NCBI RefSeq assembly: GCF_025943985.1 | Contig: NZ_JAPCWE010000004.1 | Coordinates: 62,001 to 126,000 of the forward strand | Direction of reading: 5' to 3' | Length of the DNA: 64,000 bases | DNA from: Anaerorudis cellulosivorans | GTDB taxonomy: Bacteria; Bacteroidota; Bacteroidia; Bacteroidales; Dysgonomonadaceae | Shown: positions 27,291-36,266 of the stretch, one piece after another | Numbering within the stretch: position 1 is the stretch's first letter | How the letters are laid out: every line of letters begins with the position of its first letter | Notes under the pieces: generated by a model | Told to the model about the DNA's origin: nothing | The model's input: the letters and a program-made list of their open reading frames with translations, nothing else | Databases searched by the model: none | Position numbers and translations under genes: made by a program

Positions 27291-28270
27291 CGTTTGCACA
27301 TTCAGAATATTTATATTTGCTGTTGATCCTTATACCCCTTATCGTGTGGTATATCGTTCGTTTATCGAAGATGCAGGCTTCCTTTAAACTGGCATCTACT
27401 CAGGCGTTTAAAGGGATGAAAAAAAACCTGAGGGTATATATGCGCCATTTGCCGTTTGCTTTGCGCATGATTGCTATTGCGCTCATTATTATTGTAATTG
27501 CCCGCCCGCAATCGGTTAGCAGCTGGGATGAAACAAAAACGCAGGGAATAGACATTGTCCTGGCTTTGGATGTTTCGGGTTCGATGTTGGCTCAAGATTT
27601 GAGCCCCAATCGGCTGGAAGCTGCCAAAAAAGTGGCTGCCGAATTTATCAATACGCGAAAAAATGATAAGATAGGTTTAGTGATTTTTGCCGGCGAAAGT
27701 TTTACACAATGCCCATTAACAACCGATCATAAGGTTTTATTGAATTTGCTGAAAGAAGTAGATTTTGGATTGATTGAAGACGGGACTGCCATTGGGCTGG
27801 GTTTAGCAAATGCTGTGAACAGATTGAAAGATAGTGAGTCGTCATCGAAAGTGATTATTCTGCTGACCGATGGAACAAATAACCGGGGTCAAATTGCGCC
27901 TCTTACGGCAGCTGATTTAGCCCGTTCGTACGGCATCCGAGTGTATACCATAGGGGTGGGCACTAAGGGAATGGCTCCGACACCTGTTCAAACACCATTT
28001 GGGATACGACTGCAAAATATGCCGGTAGATATCGACGAAAAAACGCTAACCGAAATTGCCTCAATGACCGGAGGGAAATATTTTCGGGCAGAAGACACGG
28101 AAGGATTGCGTCATATTTATAATGAAATTGATCAAATGGAGAAATACCTGATCAGCGTTCAAAATGTAAGTCGTAAAGAAGAATTGTTTGTGCCTTTTGG
28201 CTTGATCGCTCTTGCATTGATTTTTATTGAGCTTATTCTGCGTCGATCATGGTTGAGAACGATCCCATAA
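27287..28270 (+). CDS. batA: BatA, von Willebrand factor A membrane protein
   Basis: Aerotolerance-operon VWA protein. Two N-terminal membrane spans surround LSKMQASFKLASTQAF, then the VWA domain with MIDAS LALDVSGSMLAQDLSPNRLEAAK near residue 92 and the conserved TDGTNNRGQIAP. A C-terminal span (VPFGLIALALIFIELIL) closes it. Length 327. It begins within the stop of the previous gene (ATGA). Bat proteins were linked to oxygen and stress tolerance in Bacteroides fragilis; whether that holds here is inference. Confidence 0.93.
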   Translation: MTFAHSEYLYLLLILIPLIVWYIVRLSKMQASFKLASTQAFKGMKKNLRVYMRHLPFALRMIAIALIIIVIARPQSVSSWDETKTQGIDIVLALDVSGSMLAQDLSPNRLEAAKKVAAEFINTRKNDKIGLVIFAGESFTQCPLTTDHKVLLNLLKEVDFGLIEDGTAIGLGLANAVNRLKDSESSSKVIILLTDGTNNRGQIAPLTAADLARSYGIRVYTIGVGTKGMAPTPVQTPFGIRLQNMPVDIDEKTLTEIASMTGGKYFRAEDTEGLRHIYNEIDQMEKYLISVQNVSRKEELFVPFGLIALALIFIELILRRSWLRTIP

Positions 28271-28290
28271 AATATTGAATTGTAATAGAT

Positions 28291-29313
28291 ATGTTTCGAT
28301 TTGAAAATCCTGAGTTTCTGTATCTGTTTATTGCGATGCCCTTCTTGGTGGCATTCTATATATGGTCGAACATTAAAAAAAAGAGAGATGTTGAAAAATT
28401 GGGCACGCTTTCGTTGCTCAAACAAATGATGCCCGATCTTTCACTTAAACGATCGTATTTGAAATTCTGGTTGATTTTCGCCGCTTTGTGTGCAGGAATT
28501 TTTATGGTGGCACGGCCGCAATTCGGAACCAGGGTTGAAACAGTAGAAAAAAAAGGGATAGAATTGGTGATTGCCATCGACGTTTCGAATTCTATGCTGG
28601 CACGTGATGTTGCACCTGACAGACTTACCCGTGCAAAACAAATTCTTACCCGCATCATTGAGGAGAGAAAAGAAGATCAGGTTGCTTTGATTGTGTTTGC
28701 CGGTGAAGCTTTTGTTCAGATGCCCCTTACTTCCGATACACAATCGGCAAAGTTGTTTTTGAATTCAATCGACCCGGGTCTTGTTCCTGTTCAGGGAACT
28801 GCAATTGCCGATGCTATTCAATTGGGAATAAATTCTTTTTCGAGCGAAAAAAATGTGGGTAAAGCCATGATAATTATTACCGATGGAGAGGATCATGAAG
28901 GGAATGCGCTGGAAATGGCCAAAAAAGCTGCTGATCAAGGAATTATGGTTAATGTGGTAGGAATAGGAACACCGGAGGGAGTTCCTGTCCCTGAAGCGCA
29001 AAACAGCAATGATTTTAAAACCGATAACGAAGGAAAGGTGGTTGTTTCGCGTTTAAACGAACATATGTGTAAAGAAATCGCTCAAAACGGTAAAGGCTTG
29101 TATGTGAGGGCAGATAATACGAATTCTGCACTACGCGCTTTGCAGGCAGAATTAGAGAAACTTCAGAAAAAAGATTCTACAAGTCTCACTTATTCTGAGT
29201 ACGATGAGAAATATGCCGTTTTTGCATGGATTTTGCTCGGTTTATTGATTATTGAGATACTGATTTACGATAAAAAGAACCCGTTGTTTAAAAATGTTCA
29301 TATTTTCAAATGA
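28291..29313 (+). CDS. batB: BatB, von Willebrand factor A membrane protein
   Basis: Paralogue of the preceding gene product. N-terminal span FLYLFIAMPFLVAFYIW, a second span near residue 60, then MIDAS VIAIDVSNSMLARDVAPDRLTRAK near residue 94 and ITDGEDHEGNAL, ending with a span (FAWILLGLLIIEILIY). The MIDAS reads DVSNS, with the metal-binding residues kept. It probably pairs with BatA in a membrane complex. It overlaps batC by ATGA, indicating translational coupling. Confidence 0.93.
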   Translation: MFRFENPEFLYLFIAMPFLVAFYIWSNIKKKRDVEKLGTLSLLKQMMPDLSLKRSYLKFWLIFAALCAGIFMVARPQFGTRVETVEKKGIELVIAIDVSNSMLARDVAPDRLTRAKQILTRIIEERKEDQVALIVFAGEAFVQMPLTSDTQSAKLFLNSIDPGLVPVQGTAIADAIQLGINSFSSEKNVGKAMIIITDGEDHEGNALEMAKKAADQGIMVNVVGIGTPEGVPVPEAQNSNDFKTDNEGKVVVSRLNEHMCKEIAQNGKGLYVRADNTNSALRALQAELEKLQKKDSTSLTYSEYDEKYAVFAWILLGLLIIEILIYDKKNPLFKNVHIFK

Positions 29314-30029
29314 AATTGGGAATTACTAAATATGGTCTGATTGCGTTGTTGTTAATGATTTCTTTTTCTCTTTCGGCACAAAAAGAAGTGCGTCAAAACG
29401 TGAGAAAAGGAAACAAAGCATATAACGAACAAAAATATAGTGAAGCAGTTCGTTATTATCAACAAGCGATAAAGATAAATCCTCAGTCAAAGGAAGCTAA
29501 TTTTAATCTTTCAAATGCTTTATACAGGCAAAATGAGTGGGATAAATCGATTGAACAAATGAATCATTATCTGACTATTGAGAGGGAAGATCCCATTAAA
29601 ATGGCGTCAGCATGGCATAATATTGGCAACGCTTTGCTGCATAAGAAAGATATAGAGAAAGCCATCGAAGCTTATAAAAATGCTTTACGGATAAATCCGG
29701 ATGATGAGGAAACCCGATACAATCTTGCAGTTGCGCAAAAAATGTTGAAAGATCAACAGGATACGAGTGATAAGCAAGATCAAAATGATCAGCAACAGCA
29801 ACAGAATCAGGATCAACAACAACAACAGCAGCAGCCTCCTCAGGATAAGAAGGAGAAACGTCCTGAAGAACAGAATGCTCCGGAACAAATGTCTCGCGAT
29901 AATGCGCGGCAATTGCTTCAGGCCATAGAACAAGATGAAAAGGAAACACAGGAAAAAGTGCAGCAAATAAAAGCACAGGAGCGTGAGAAACAAGCTCAAG
30001 AAAATAGAAGACAAAATAAAGATTGGTAA
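29310..30029 (+). CDS. batC: BatC, TPR protein with Gln-rich tail
   Basis: Exported protein with signal peptide (ITKYGLIALLLMISFSLSAQ) and about three tetratricopeptide repeats (for example AYNEQKYSEAVRYYQQAIKI and WHNIGNALLHKKDIEKAIEA). A low-complexity Gln/Asp tract at about residues 150-180 and a charged C-terminus follow. TPRs suggest a scaffold for the BatA/BatB complex. The Gln-rich tract is encoded by CAA/CAG runs near 29785-29835, which may vary in length by slippage. It ends shortly before batD. Confidence 0.92.
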   Translation: MKLGITKYGLIALLLMISFSLSAQKEVRQNVRKGNKAYNEQKYSEAVRYYQQAIKINPQSKEANFNLSNALYRQNEWDKSIEQMNHYLTIEREDPIKMASAWHNIGNALLHKKDIEKAIEAYKNALRINPDDEETRYNLAVAQKMLKDQQDTSDKQDQNDQQQQQNQDQQQQQQQPPQDKKEKRPEEQNAPEQMSRDNARQLLQAIEQDEKETQEKVQQIKAQEREKQAQENRRQNKDW

Positions 30030-30048
30030 TATACGAGGCAATATACAC

Positions 30049-31896
30049 ATGAAATACGTAAGAAAAAGGAAGATAATATATGTGTTCACGGCATTGTTTG
30101 TGTCTATGGCGATGAGTGTAAATGCACAGGTAACTTTTCGTGCAGCTGCTCCTGCTACCGTAGTAAAAGGTGAACAATTTCGACTTACCTACACGCTGAA
30201 TAAGGAAGGAAAGGATCTGCGGTTGCCTTCCGATATGGACGGATTTGACGTACTTTTCGGGCCCTCTGTTTCCCGGAGTTACAGTCAACGTACGGTGAAT
30301 GGAAAAACAACTTCCGAAAGTTCTGTTTCGTATACTTATATTTTGGTTGCTCAAAAAGAGGGAACATTTACTATTGGCCCTGCAACCATCAATGTTGATG
30401 GAAGTACATATCGATCCAATGCTGTTCAAATAAAAGTAATTTCACCCGATCAGATTCCTAAGAGCCAGGCACAGCAAGAATCCGGTAAATCAGGTTCGTC
30501 TTCACCGACCATAAAATCTACCGATGCTTTTATTCGGGCGATTGTTTCGAAGAACACGATGTATGAGCAAGAAGGTTTTACGGTTACTTTCCGACTCTAC
30601 ACTACACTTAATGTTGTGGATTTTGGTAAGATTGAATTTCCCGAATTTGAAGGATTCATGGTGGAAGAGATTGAACTCCCTATGAATCAGCAATTGAAAA
30701 TTGAACAATATAACGGTAAAAGCTATTATACGGCCGATTTAAGAAAAACGTTGCTTTTCCCTCAGCGGTCGGGAAAGATAACCATTCCTTCGGGACGCAT
30801 AGAAATGGTATTTTCGGTTCCTTCCGGAAAACGAATATCTACTTTCTTTGGTTCTCAAGAAGTGGCTGTTGATGTGAAAAAAACATTGGTTACCAATCCT
30901 GTGTCGGTCAATGTTACTCCTCTTCCTCCTGATAAACCTGATAGTTTTACGGGAGCTGTCGGATCTTTTACTTTTAGATCAAAAATCAATCCACAAGAAG
31001 TAAAAGCCAACGAACCTGTAACCTTCACCCTTGAAATATCCGGAACCGGTAATTTAAAACTTATTCAAAACCCTCATGTTGAATTTCCTTCTAACTTTGA
31101 AGTTTATGATCCGACCGTTAAAAATGAGCTGCAAATAACAACAAACGGGTTGACCGGTACACGAAAAATTGAATACATTGCTATTCCGAGGTATGAAGGA
31201 AGTTATGTTATTCCACCGGTGGAATTTTCTTATTTCGATCTTAAAAGCCGTTCTTATAAGACACTTAAATCGCCACAATATACGGTTCAGGTAGCAAAAG
31301 GCGATCCTGTTAGTGCGACTTCAAACAGCTATGTTAATCAGCAGGAGGTTAAGGTTGAGGATGATATTCGTTTTCTGAAAACGGGAAAACCTTCTTTTCA
31401 TTCCAGGAACGATTATTTTGTAGGATCATTGGCCTATTGGTTATGGTATATTGTTCCTCTTGTGTTGTTTATTGCATTTTACGTAGTAAACCGTAAACAG
31501 GCAAAACAGAATGCAAATATTGCTTTTGTTCGTAACAAACGTGCAAATAAGACAGCCATAAAACGATTAAAAGTTGCTGAAAGTTATCTGAAACAACATA
31601 AACAAGAGGAATTTTACAGTGAAGTTTTGCGCGCATTATGGGGTTATTTTAGCGATAAGTTGTCAATTCCTCTGGCTAACCTTTCGAAAGATAACATAGA
31701 AAAAGAATTGACGGATTATGACATCGATAAAAAATTGATCGATACTTTTATGCGGATACTCAATACCTGTGAATTTGCGCGTTATGCTCCTGTGAAATCG
31801 GATATGGCAATGGATAATTTATATAATGAAACTCTTGAAGTGATTGGTGAAATGGAAAATCAACTGAAGTTGAAGAATAGTAAAAGACGGAAGTGA
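30049..31896 (+). CDS. batD: BatD, oxygen-tolerance family membrane protein
   Basis: Large extracytoplasmic protein anchored by one late span. The start MKYVRKRKIIYVFTALFVSMA with cleavage after VNA was chosen at 30049; an earlier frame start lies inside batC. Beta-sandwich repeats fill residues about 28-455 (for example TVVKGEQFRLTYTL and QEVKANEPVTFTLEISGTGNLKL). The membrane segment WLWYIVPLVLFIAFYVV is near 465-482, with a basic cytoplasmic helical tail. At 615 residues it is typical of BatD. It is followed after one base by batE. Confidence 0.93.
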   Translation: MKYVRKRKIIYVFTALFVSMAMSVNAQVTFRAAAPATVVKGEQFRLTYTLNKEGKDLRLPSDMDGFDVLFGPSVSRSYSQRTVNGKTTSESSVSYTYILVAQKEGTFTIGPATINVDGSTYRSNAVQIKVISPDQIPKSQAQQESGKSGSSSPTIKSTDAFIRAIVSKNTMYEQEGFTVTFRLYTTLNVVDFGKIEFPEFEGFMVEEIELPMNQQLKIEQYNGKSYYTADLRKTLLFPQRSGKITIPSGRIEMVFSVPSGKRISTFFGSQEVAVDVKKTLVTNPVSVNVTPLPPDKPDSFTGAVGSFTFRSKINPQEVKANEPVTFTLEISGTGNLKLIQNPHVEFPSNFEVYDPTVKNELQITTNGLTGTRKIEYIAIPRYEGSYVIPPVEFSYFDLKSRSYKTLKSPQYTVQVAKGDPVSATSNSYVNQQEVKVEDDIRFLKTGKPSFHSRNDYFVGSLAYWLWYIVPLVLFIAFYVVNRKQAKQNANIAFVRNKRANKTAIKRLKVAESYLKQHKQEEFYSEVLRALWGYFSDKLSIPLANLSKDNIEKELTDYDIDKKLIDTFMRILNTCEFARYAPVKSDMAMDNLYNETLEVIGEMENQLKLKNSKRRK

Positions 31897-31897
31897 T

Positions 31898-32668
31898 ATG
31901 ATAAGAAATAAATTATTTTTATTACTGATAAGTGGTCTGATGGTTAATCTATTGGCCTTTGCTTCACCTGATATTTTAGACGATGCTTCCGAAGCATATA
32001 GGAAAGGCGACTACAAAAAAAGTATCGAATTATATGAAAAGGTAATTGCCGATCATCTTGCAAAAGGAGAGGAATCTCCCGAAATTTATTATAATTTGGG
32101 CAATGCTTATTTTAGAGATAATCAGATTGGGAAAGCCATTCTTAATTACAACAGAGCATTGCTTCTTTCACCCGGAGACAGCGATATTCGGCATAATTTG
32201 CGTTTTGCAAATACACGTATTGAAGACAAAATAGTTCCATCAAACCGTTTTTTTCTTACCGATTGGTTTAATAGCATTCAACATCTTTTTAATTCAAATA
32301 CATGGGGAGTGATTGCTATCGTATTATTTTTTCTTTTTTTAGGTTGTATGGGTGTTTTTCTTTTTGTTCGTACTTTATGGATGCGGAAAACGGCTTTTTA
32401 TTCCGGAATTGTTATTTTTGTGTTGGTGATTGTGGCCAATGTATTTGCCTTTAATCAGAAAAATATGAGGATTCACCGGAATAATGGTGTTGTGATGGTT
32501 CCTGCGGTTTCTGTTCGTACATCTCCCGATGCAAATAGCAAGGAACTTTTTCAGTTGCACGAAGGCACTGTGGTTAAAGTCAGGAATACGGATGGGAACT
32601 GGTATGAAATAGAGATTATCAATGGCAGTGTCGGATGGCTGCCGAAAGAAAACATCGAAATCATATGA
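31898..32668 (+). CDS. batE: BatE, TPR and SH3-like domain membrane protein
   Basis: Signal sequence, then TPRs (DDASEAYRKGDYKKSIELYEKV and YYNLGNAYFRDNQIGKAILNYNRAL), two membrane spans near residues 133-155 and 167-186, and a C-terminal bacterial SH3-like domain (PAVSVRTSPDANSKELFQLHEGTVVKV... WYEIEIINGSVGWLPKENIE). This order is the BatE architecture. The SH3 domain would sit in the periplasm and may bind peptidoglycan or a partner. The stop overlaps the start of the next gene (ATGA). Confidence 0.92.
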   Translation: MIRNKLFLLLISGLMVNLLAFASPDILDDASEAYRKGDYKKSIELYEKVIADHLAKGEESPEIYYNLGNAYFRDNQIGKAILNYNRALLLSPGDSDIRHNLRFANTRIEDKIVPSNRFFLTDWFNSIQHLFNSNTWGVIAIVLFFLFLGCMGVFLFVRTLWMRKTAFYSGIVIFVLVIVANVFAFNQKNMRIHRNNGVVMVPAVSVRTSPDANSKELFQLHEGTVVKVRNTDGNWYEIEIINGSVGWLPKENIEII

Positions 32669-33366
32669 ATGGAGTATTGGAAGACCTGTTAGAAGTAGAG
32701 CGCAGTTTATTTTTTGCATTAAATGGCAGTAATTCCCTTTTTCTGGATAATCTGATGTGGACGTACAGTACCATTCTTGTATGGATCCCTTTGTATGCTT
32801 TTTTCTTTTTTGTATTTTTTTACAAAGTGCCGAAGGCTGAAGCAATTTTGCTCGTTGTTTTTATTATGCTGTTGCTAGTTGCTTGTGATCAAATTTCTTC
32901 TTCGGTATTCAAACCTTTATTTCATCGATTCAGACCTACCCACCATCCTGAATTTGAAAATGCTGTTGATATGGTGAGAGGGTATAGAGGAGGAAGGTTT
33001 GGTTTTATTTCGAGTCATGCAGCCAACAGTTTTGGATTGGCTACTTTTCTTTCGTTCGTATTTCGTAATCGATGGGTAACCTTATCTACCCTACTATGGG
33101 CACTTATTATCAGCTATTCCCGTATTTATTTGGGTGTTCATTTTATATCTGATGTTGTTGCCGGTGCAATAGTTGGAGGAGTAATCGCTTTTCTTCTTTA
33201 CCAACTTTATACCTTGTGTCGGCATAAATTTTATCATGTTACCGGCCATGAAATGGCAATGACTGTGTATTTATCAAAACACAGTAAACTAATAGCTGTC
33301 AGTGTTATTGTATATATTTTTCTCATATTGGCTTTATCTCCTCTTATCTCATCATTACCGCTATAA
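32665..33366 (+). CDS. PAP2 family phosphatase, membrane
   Basis: Integral membrane phosphatase. The three PAP2 motifs are KPLFHRFRPTHHP (KxxxxxxRP), FISSHAANSFG (variant of PSGH, with SSHA) and SRIYLGVHFISDVVAG (SRxxxxxHxxxD). About five membrane spans alternate with these. Candidate substrates are undecaprenyl pyrophosphate or lipid A phosphates; the sequence does not decide. It starts within the batE stop, so it is co-translated with the Bat operon although it is not a usual Bat component. The start MNGVLEDLLEVERSL at 32665 fits the family N-terminus. Confidence 0.92.
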   Translation: MNGVLEDLLEVERSLFFALNGSNSLFLDNLMWTYSTILVWIPLYAFFFFVFFYKVPKAEAILLVVFIMLLLVACDQISSSVFKPLFHRFRPTHHPEFENAVDMVRGYRGGRFGFISSHAANSFGLATFLSFVFRNRWVTLSTLLWALIISYSRIYLGVHFISDVVAGAIVGGVIAFLLYQLYTLCRHKFYHVTGHEMAMTVYLSKHSKLIAVSVIVYIFLILALSPLISSLPL

Positions 33367-33491
33367 TTGATTTCGGTTGAGATAAAGGAATATTTTTTAT
33401 AAAATCATTGGTAATATGTAATTTATTTTGTAAGTTTAAAGCGTAAATATTAACGTCAATTGATTCATTAATCATAAAAAAATTAAAAGCC

Positions 33492-33785
33492 ATGGCAAGA
33501 ACGATTACATTCAACGAATTAAGAGCATTCAAAGACAAACTCCCTGATGGAAGTATCCACAAAATAGCACAGGATTTGGGGCTTGAAATCGAAACTGTAC
33601 GAAACTATTTTGGTGGATATAATTACAAGGAGGGAAAGAGTATAGGGATTCATATGGAACCGGGTCCGGATGGAGGAATTGTGGTGTTAGACGATACTAC
33701 AATTTTTGATAAGGCTTTGGAGATTTTAGGGTTAACAGATTATCCTGAACAAATAGAAGAGAAGGAAAATAATATTGTCGGGTAA
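33492..33785 (+). CDS. Small conserved DNA-binding-like protein
   Basis: A 97-residue protein, MARTITFNELRAFKDKLPDG, with a helix-turn-helix-like stretch SIHKIAQDLGLEIETVRNYF at residues 21-40 and a C-terminal part GPDGGIVVLDDTTIFDKALE. I recall close relatives across Bacteroidales annotated only as DNA-binding protein. It has a 125-base upstream gap and is followed after 58 bases by the Usp gene. It may be a transcription factor, but targets and ligand are unknown. Confidence 0.75.
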   Translation: MARTITFNELRAFKDKLPDGSIHKIAQDLGLEIETVRNYFGGYNYKEGKSIGIHMEPGPDGGIVVLDDTTIFDKALEILGLTDYPEQIEEKENNIVG

Positions 33786-33843
33786 ATAGTTGAAAAAGAT
33801 TGAATATTGCATTTTAAAGCGTGAGCGATTTTTTTTATCAAAA

Positions 33844-35010
33844 ATGAATAAGATGAAGAACAAAGAAAAAGAACTAAATCAGAGCGATGAATTGGTCACA
33901 GTGGCCATTCATACCTATGAGAAAGCCCAGATTCTCAAATCTATCCTAGAAGCCAATGATATTCCTGCCGTAATTAATAGTATAGACCTCATTCAGCCTA
34001 ATCCGGAAGGAACTTTTCGCGTGCGAATCAGGAAAAGTGATCTCCCTGAGGCTTTGTCTATAATTGAAAATATAGATCTCTCTTATGTTGAAAAAACGGA
34101 TGAAGAAAAAATCACGGATAAATACAAAGAGTTTAGGAATGAAATTCTTGTTCCGGTAGATTTTTCAAATTCATCGATGAAAGCATGTGAATTTGCTTTT
34201 CGTTTAGCTAAAGATCTCAATTGCGATATTAAGCTAATGCATGTTTTTTTCTCCCCCTATTATCCTATATCTATGCCTTTTGGTGAATCGTATGCTGTTC
34301 AGCCTCCCGATGAAGAGCTTTATCGCGATATCCGAGGAAGAATGGAAAAGGAAATGAATAAGTGGGTTGATAAGTTGAATGAAAAAATTGTCGCAGGAGA
34401 ACTTCCTGAAATTTCTTTCTCCCACATTTTGGTCGAGGGGTTACCTGAGGAAGAAATTATTATTTATTCTAAGAAAATGCGTCCTATAGCTATCGTTATG
34501 GGAACCAGAGGAGCTAGTCAAAAGGATATTGATCTTATTGGCAGTGTAACGGCAGAAGTGATAGAAGGGAGTAAAACACCTGTTTTTGCAATTCCGGATC
34601 AAGCCCCTCCAAAATATCTGAGCGAAATGAAGAGATTGGGTTTTTTGACCAATTTCAGAGAAAGAGAGATAGTTGCGTTCGATCGTATGATGAAGTTTAT
34701 AGGGAAATACCCCATAAAAGTTTATCTTGTGCATATAAATAAAAAAGAAGATATGTGGAATGAGATCAAATTATCGGGGATTCGCAATTTTTTAGCGAAA
34801 AAATATCCTTCACTTGAAACGGATTATGAATTGATAGACAAAGCAGATGAATCGCTCGAAGAAGTTATTGATAAATTTGTGAGAGAAAAGAATATCGATA
34901 TTCTTGCCATGTCAAGTTCGAGGCGAAACATTTTTGCCCGCATGTTTAATCCCGGTTTGGCGCGGCGCATGCTTTTCCATTCACAAACTCCATTGCTGGT
35001 ATTAAAATAA
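33844..35010 (+). CDS. DUF2007 - tandem universal stress protein
   Basis: A 388-residue cytoplasmic protein. Residues about 15-80 resemble DUF2007, a small domain seen in putative signalling proteins (LVTVAIHTYEKAQILKSILEANDIPAVI). Then two Usp domains follow: EILVPVDFSNSSMKACEFAFRLAK with MGTRGASQKDIDLIGSVT near 215, and a second, more degenerate domain ending LAMSSSRRNIFARMF...SQTPLLVLK. The first domain retains a G-2x-G-like nucleotide region only in part. I set the start at ATG 33844 because an upstream TTG would add a poorly conserved 18 residues. Function in stress response is inferred from family. Confidence 0.85.
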   Translation: MNKMKNKEKELNQSDELVTVAIHTYEKAQILKSILEANDIPAVINSIDLIQPNPEGTFRVRIRKSDLPEALSIIENIDLSYVEKTDEEKITDKYKEFRNEILVPVDFSNSSMKACEFAFRLAKDLNCDIKLMHVFFSPYYPISMPFGESYAVQPPDEELYRDIRGRMEKEMNKWVDKLNEKIVAGELPEISFSHILVEGLPEEEIIIYSKKMRPIAIVMGTRGASQKDIDLIGSVTAEVIEGSKTPVFAIPDQAPPKYLSEMKRLGFLTNFREREIVAFDRMMKFIGKYPIKVYLVHINKKEDMWNEIKLSGIRNFLAKKYPSLETDYELIDKADESLEEVIDKFVREKNIDILAMSSSRRNIFARMFNPGLARRMLFHSQTPLLVLK

Positions 35011-35035
35011 GTTTAAATAGGATATGAGCAAAAAA

Positions 35036-35070
35036 AAATAAAGAGGGCAAAACTACCCTCTTTATTTTTT
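35036..35070. terminator. Bidirectional terminator between usp and skp genes
   Basis: A perfect 12-bp stem (AAATAAAGAGGG at 35036-35047 with its complement at 35056-35067) with an 8-base loop has A tracts upstream and T tracts downstream. It therefore serves convergent genes on both strands. Confidence 0.88.
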
Positions 35071-35097
35071 ATCAACATTATATATTATATTGAAGCT

Positions 35098-35619
35098 TTA
35101 TTTGATTCCTAATTTTGTTTTAACCATTTGTGTTGCATTGATAGCCGAATCACTTACATAAACGATGGGAGAGGAAGGAGTAGCTACATCGAAAATATAG
35201 GTAAATCCATTTTCATCACCTATTGCTTTGATTGCATTTTGAATTTTCTGATTAACCGGTGTGATCAATTTTTGGTATAAATCTTGAGCTTCTTTCTGAC
35301 TATTTTGAATATACAGCTGATACCTTTCATTGATCTGTTGCAACTGTCTTTGTTGATCTTGTTTTACTGCATCACTTATGTTTGTGCCCGCTTTCGTAAA
35401 TTCTTCCAATTTTGAGTTATATTCTGTTTCTAATGCGGAAGCATTCTTCTTTATTTCTTCCTGTTTATCGTTTAATTGTTTTTCGATAGTTGGAATTTCC
35501 GGCATAGCGTTAAAAATTTCTTGCGAATTGATATACGCTATTTTAATTTCCTGTGCTGCAATGCCCATGCTTAGAGGGGCTATTGCAAAAAGTAAGATGA
35601 GTAATTTTTTAGGTATCAT
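35098..35619 (-). CDS. OmpH/Skp family periplasmic chaperone (second copy)
   Basis: Holdase for outer-membrane proteins in transit to BamA. Signal peptide MIPKKLLILLFAIAPLSMGIAA, then the OmpH opening IKIAYINSQEIFNAMPE, a long coiled-coil pair (residues about 45-120) and the closing beta strands GFTYIFDVATPSSPIVYVSD. It follows another Skp-like gene and bamA in the same direction. The two copies differ considerably in sequence, so they may form homo- or heterotrimers. It is the last gene before a terminator. Confidence 0.92.
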   Translation of the reverse strand: MIPKKLLILLFAIAPLSMGIAAQEIKIAYINSQEIFNAMPEIPTIEKQLNDKQEEIKKNASALETEYNSKLEEFTKAGTNISDAVKQDQQRQLQQINERYQLYIQNSQKEAQDLYQKLITPVNQKIQNAIKAIGDENGFTYIFDVATPSSPIVYVSDSAINATQMVKTKLGIK

Positions 35620-35685
35620 AAATTCCTTAATTATTTATTTGTTTTCGTTTTCAAAAAAGAACAAGCAAAGATAATTTATTTATTA

Positions 35686-36195
35686 TTAATATCCTAATCT
35701 TGCCAGGATTTGATCGCTAATATCGATATCAGGCGATGCGAAAATAATGGATGTTGCGGAAGCTCTATCAATTACTACTTTGTATCCTGACGCAGTGGAG
35801 ATTTCTTTTATTGCATTATAAATATCGTCTTGAATGGGTTTCATATATGCCTCGCGCCGTTTGAATAATTCCCCTTGAGGACCAAAATATTTATCTCGTA
35901 GCTTTTGAATTTCGTTTTCTTTAGCAACAATTTCATTTTCTCGTTTTGTTTTTTCGTTACCTTGAAGTGTTTCAATATCGGCTTGATATTTTTTATACAT
36001 CTCGTCTGCTTCTTTTACCAGACTATCAATCTCGGTTTGCCATTGTTGAGATATGATTTCCAACTCTTTATTTGCATTTTCATATGCCGGAATTTTTTTT
36101 AGAATATATTCCATATCTATTAAGGCATATTTTTGTGCATAACTGCCCATGTTCAGTGCAAGAAATAGTCCGAATAATAATAAAGTTTTTTTCAT
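35686..36195 (-). CDS. OmpH/Skp family periplasmic chaperone (first copy)
   Basis: Signal peptide MKKTLLLFGLFLALNMGSYA, then YALIDMEYILKKIPAYENA, a charged coiled coil rich in Lys and Glu from about residue 40 to 115, and the C-terminal GYKVVIDRASATSIIFASPDIDISDQIL. This is the standard Skp layout of 169 residues. It lies 71 bases downstream of bamA, so chaperone and insertase are likely made together. Confidence 0.93.
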   Translation of the reverse strand: MKKTLLLFGLFLALNMGSYAQKYALIDMEYILKKIPAYENANKELEIISQQWQTEIDSLVKEADEMYKKYQADIETLQGNEKTKRENEIVAKENEIQKLRDKYFGPQGELFKRREAYMKPIQDDIYNAIKEISTASGYKVVIDRASATSIIFASPDIDISDQILARLGY

Positions 36196-36266
36196 AGTTC
36201 GTTTAGCATTTTGATTATATGGTTTGTTAATTTATTGATATTTATTTTTTTTATTTAAAATAAATT

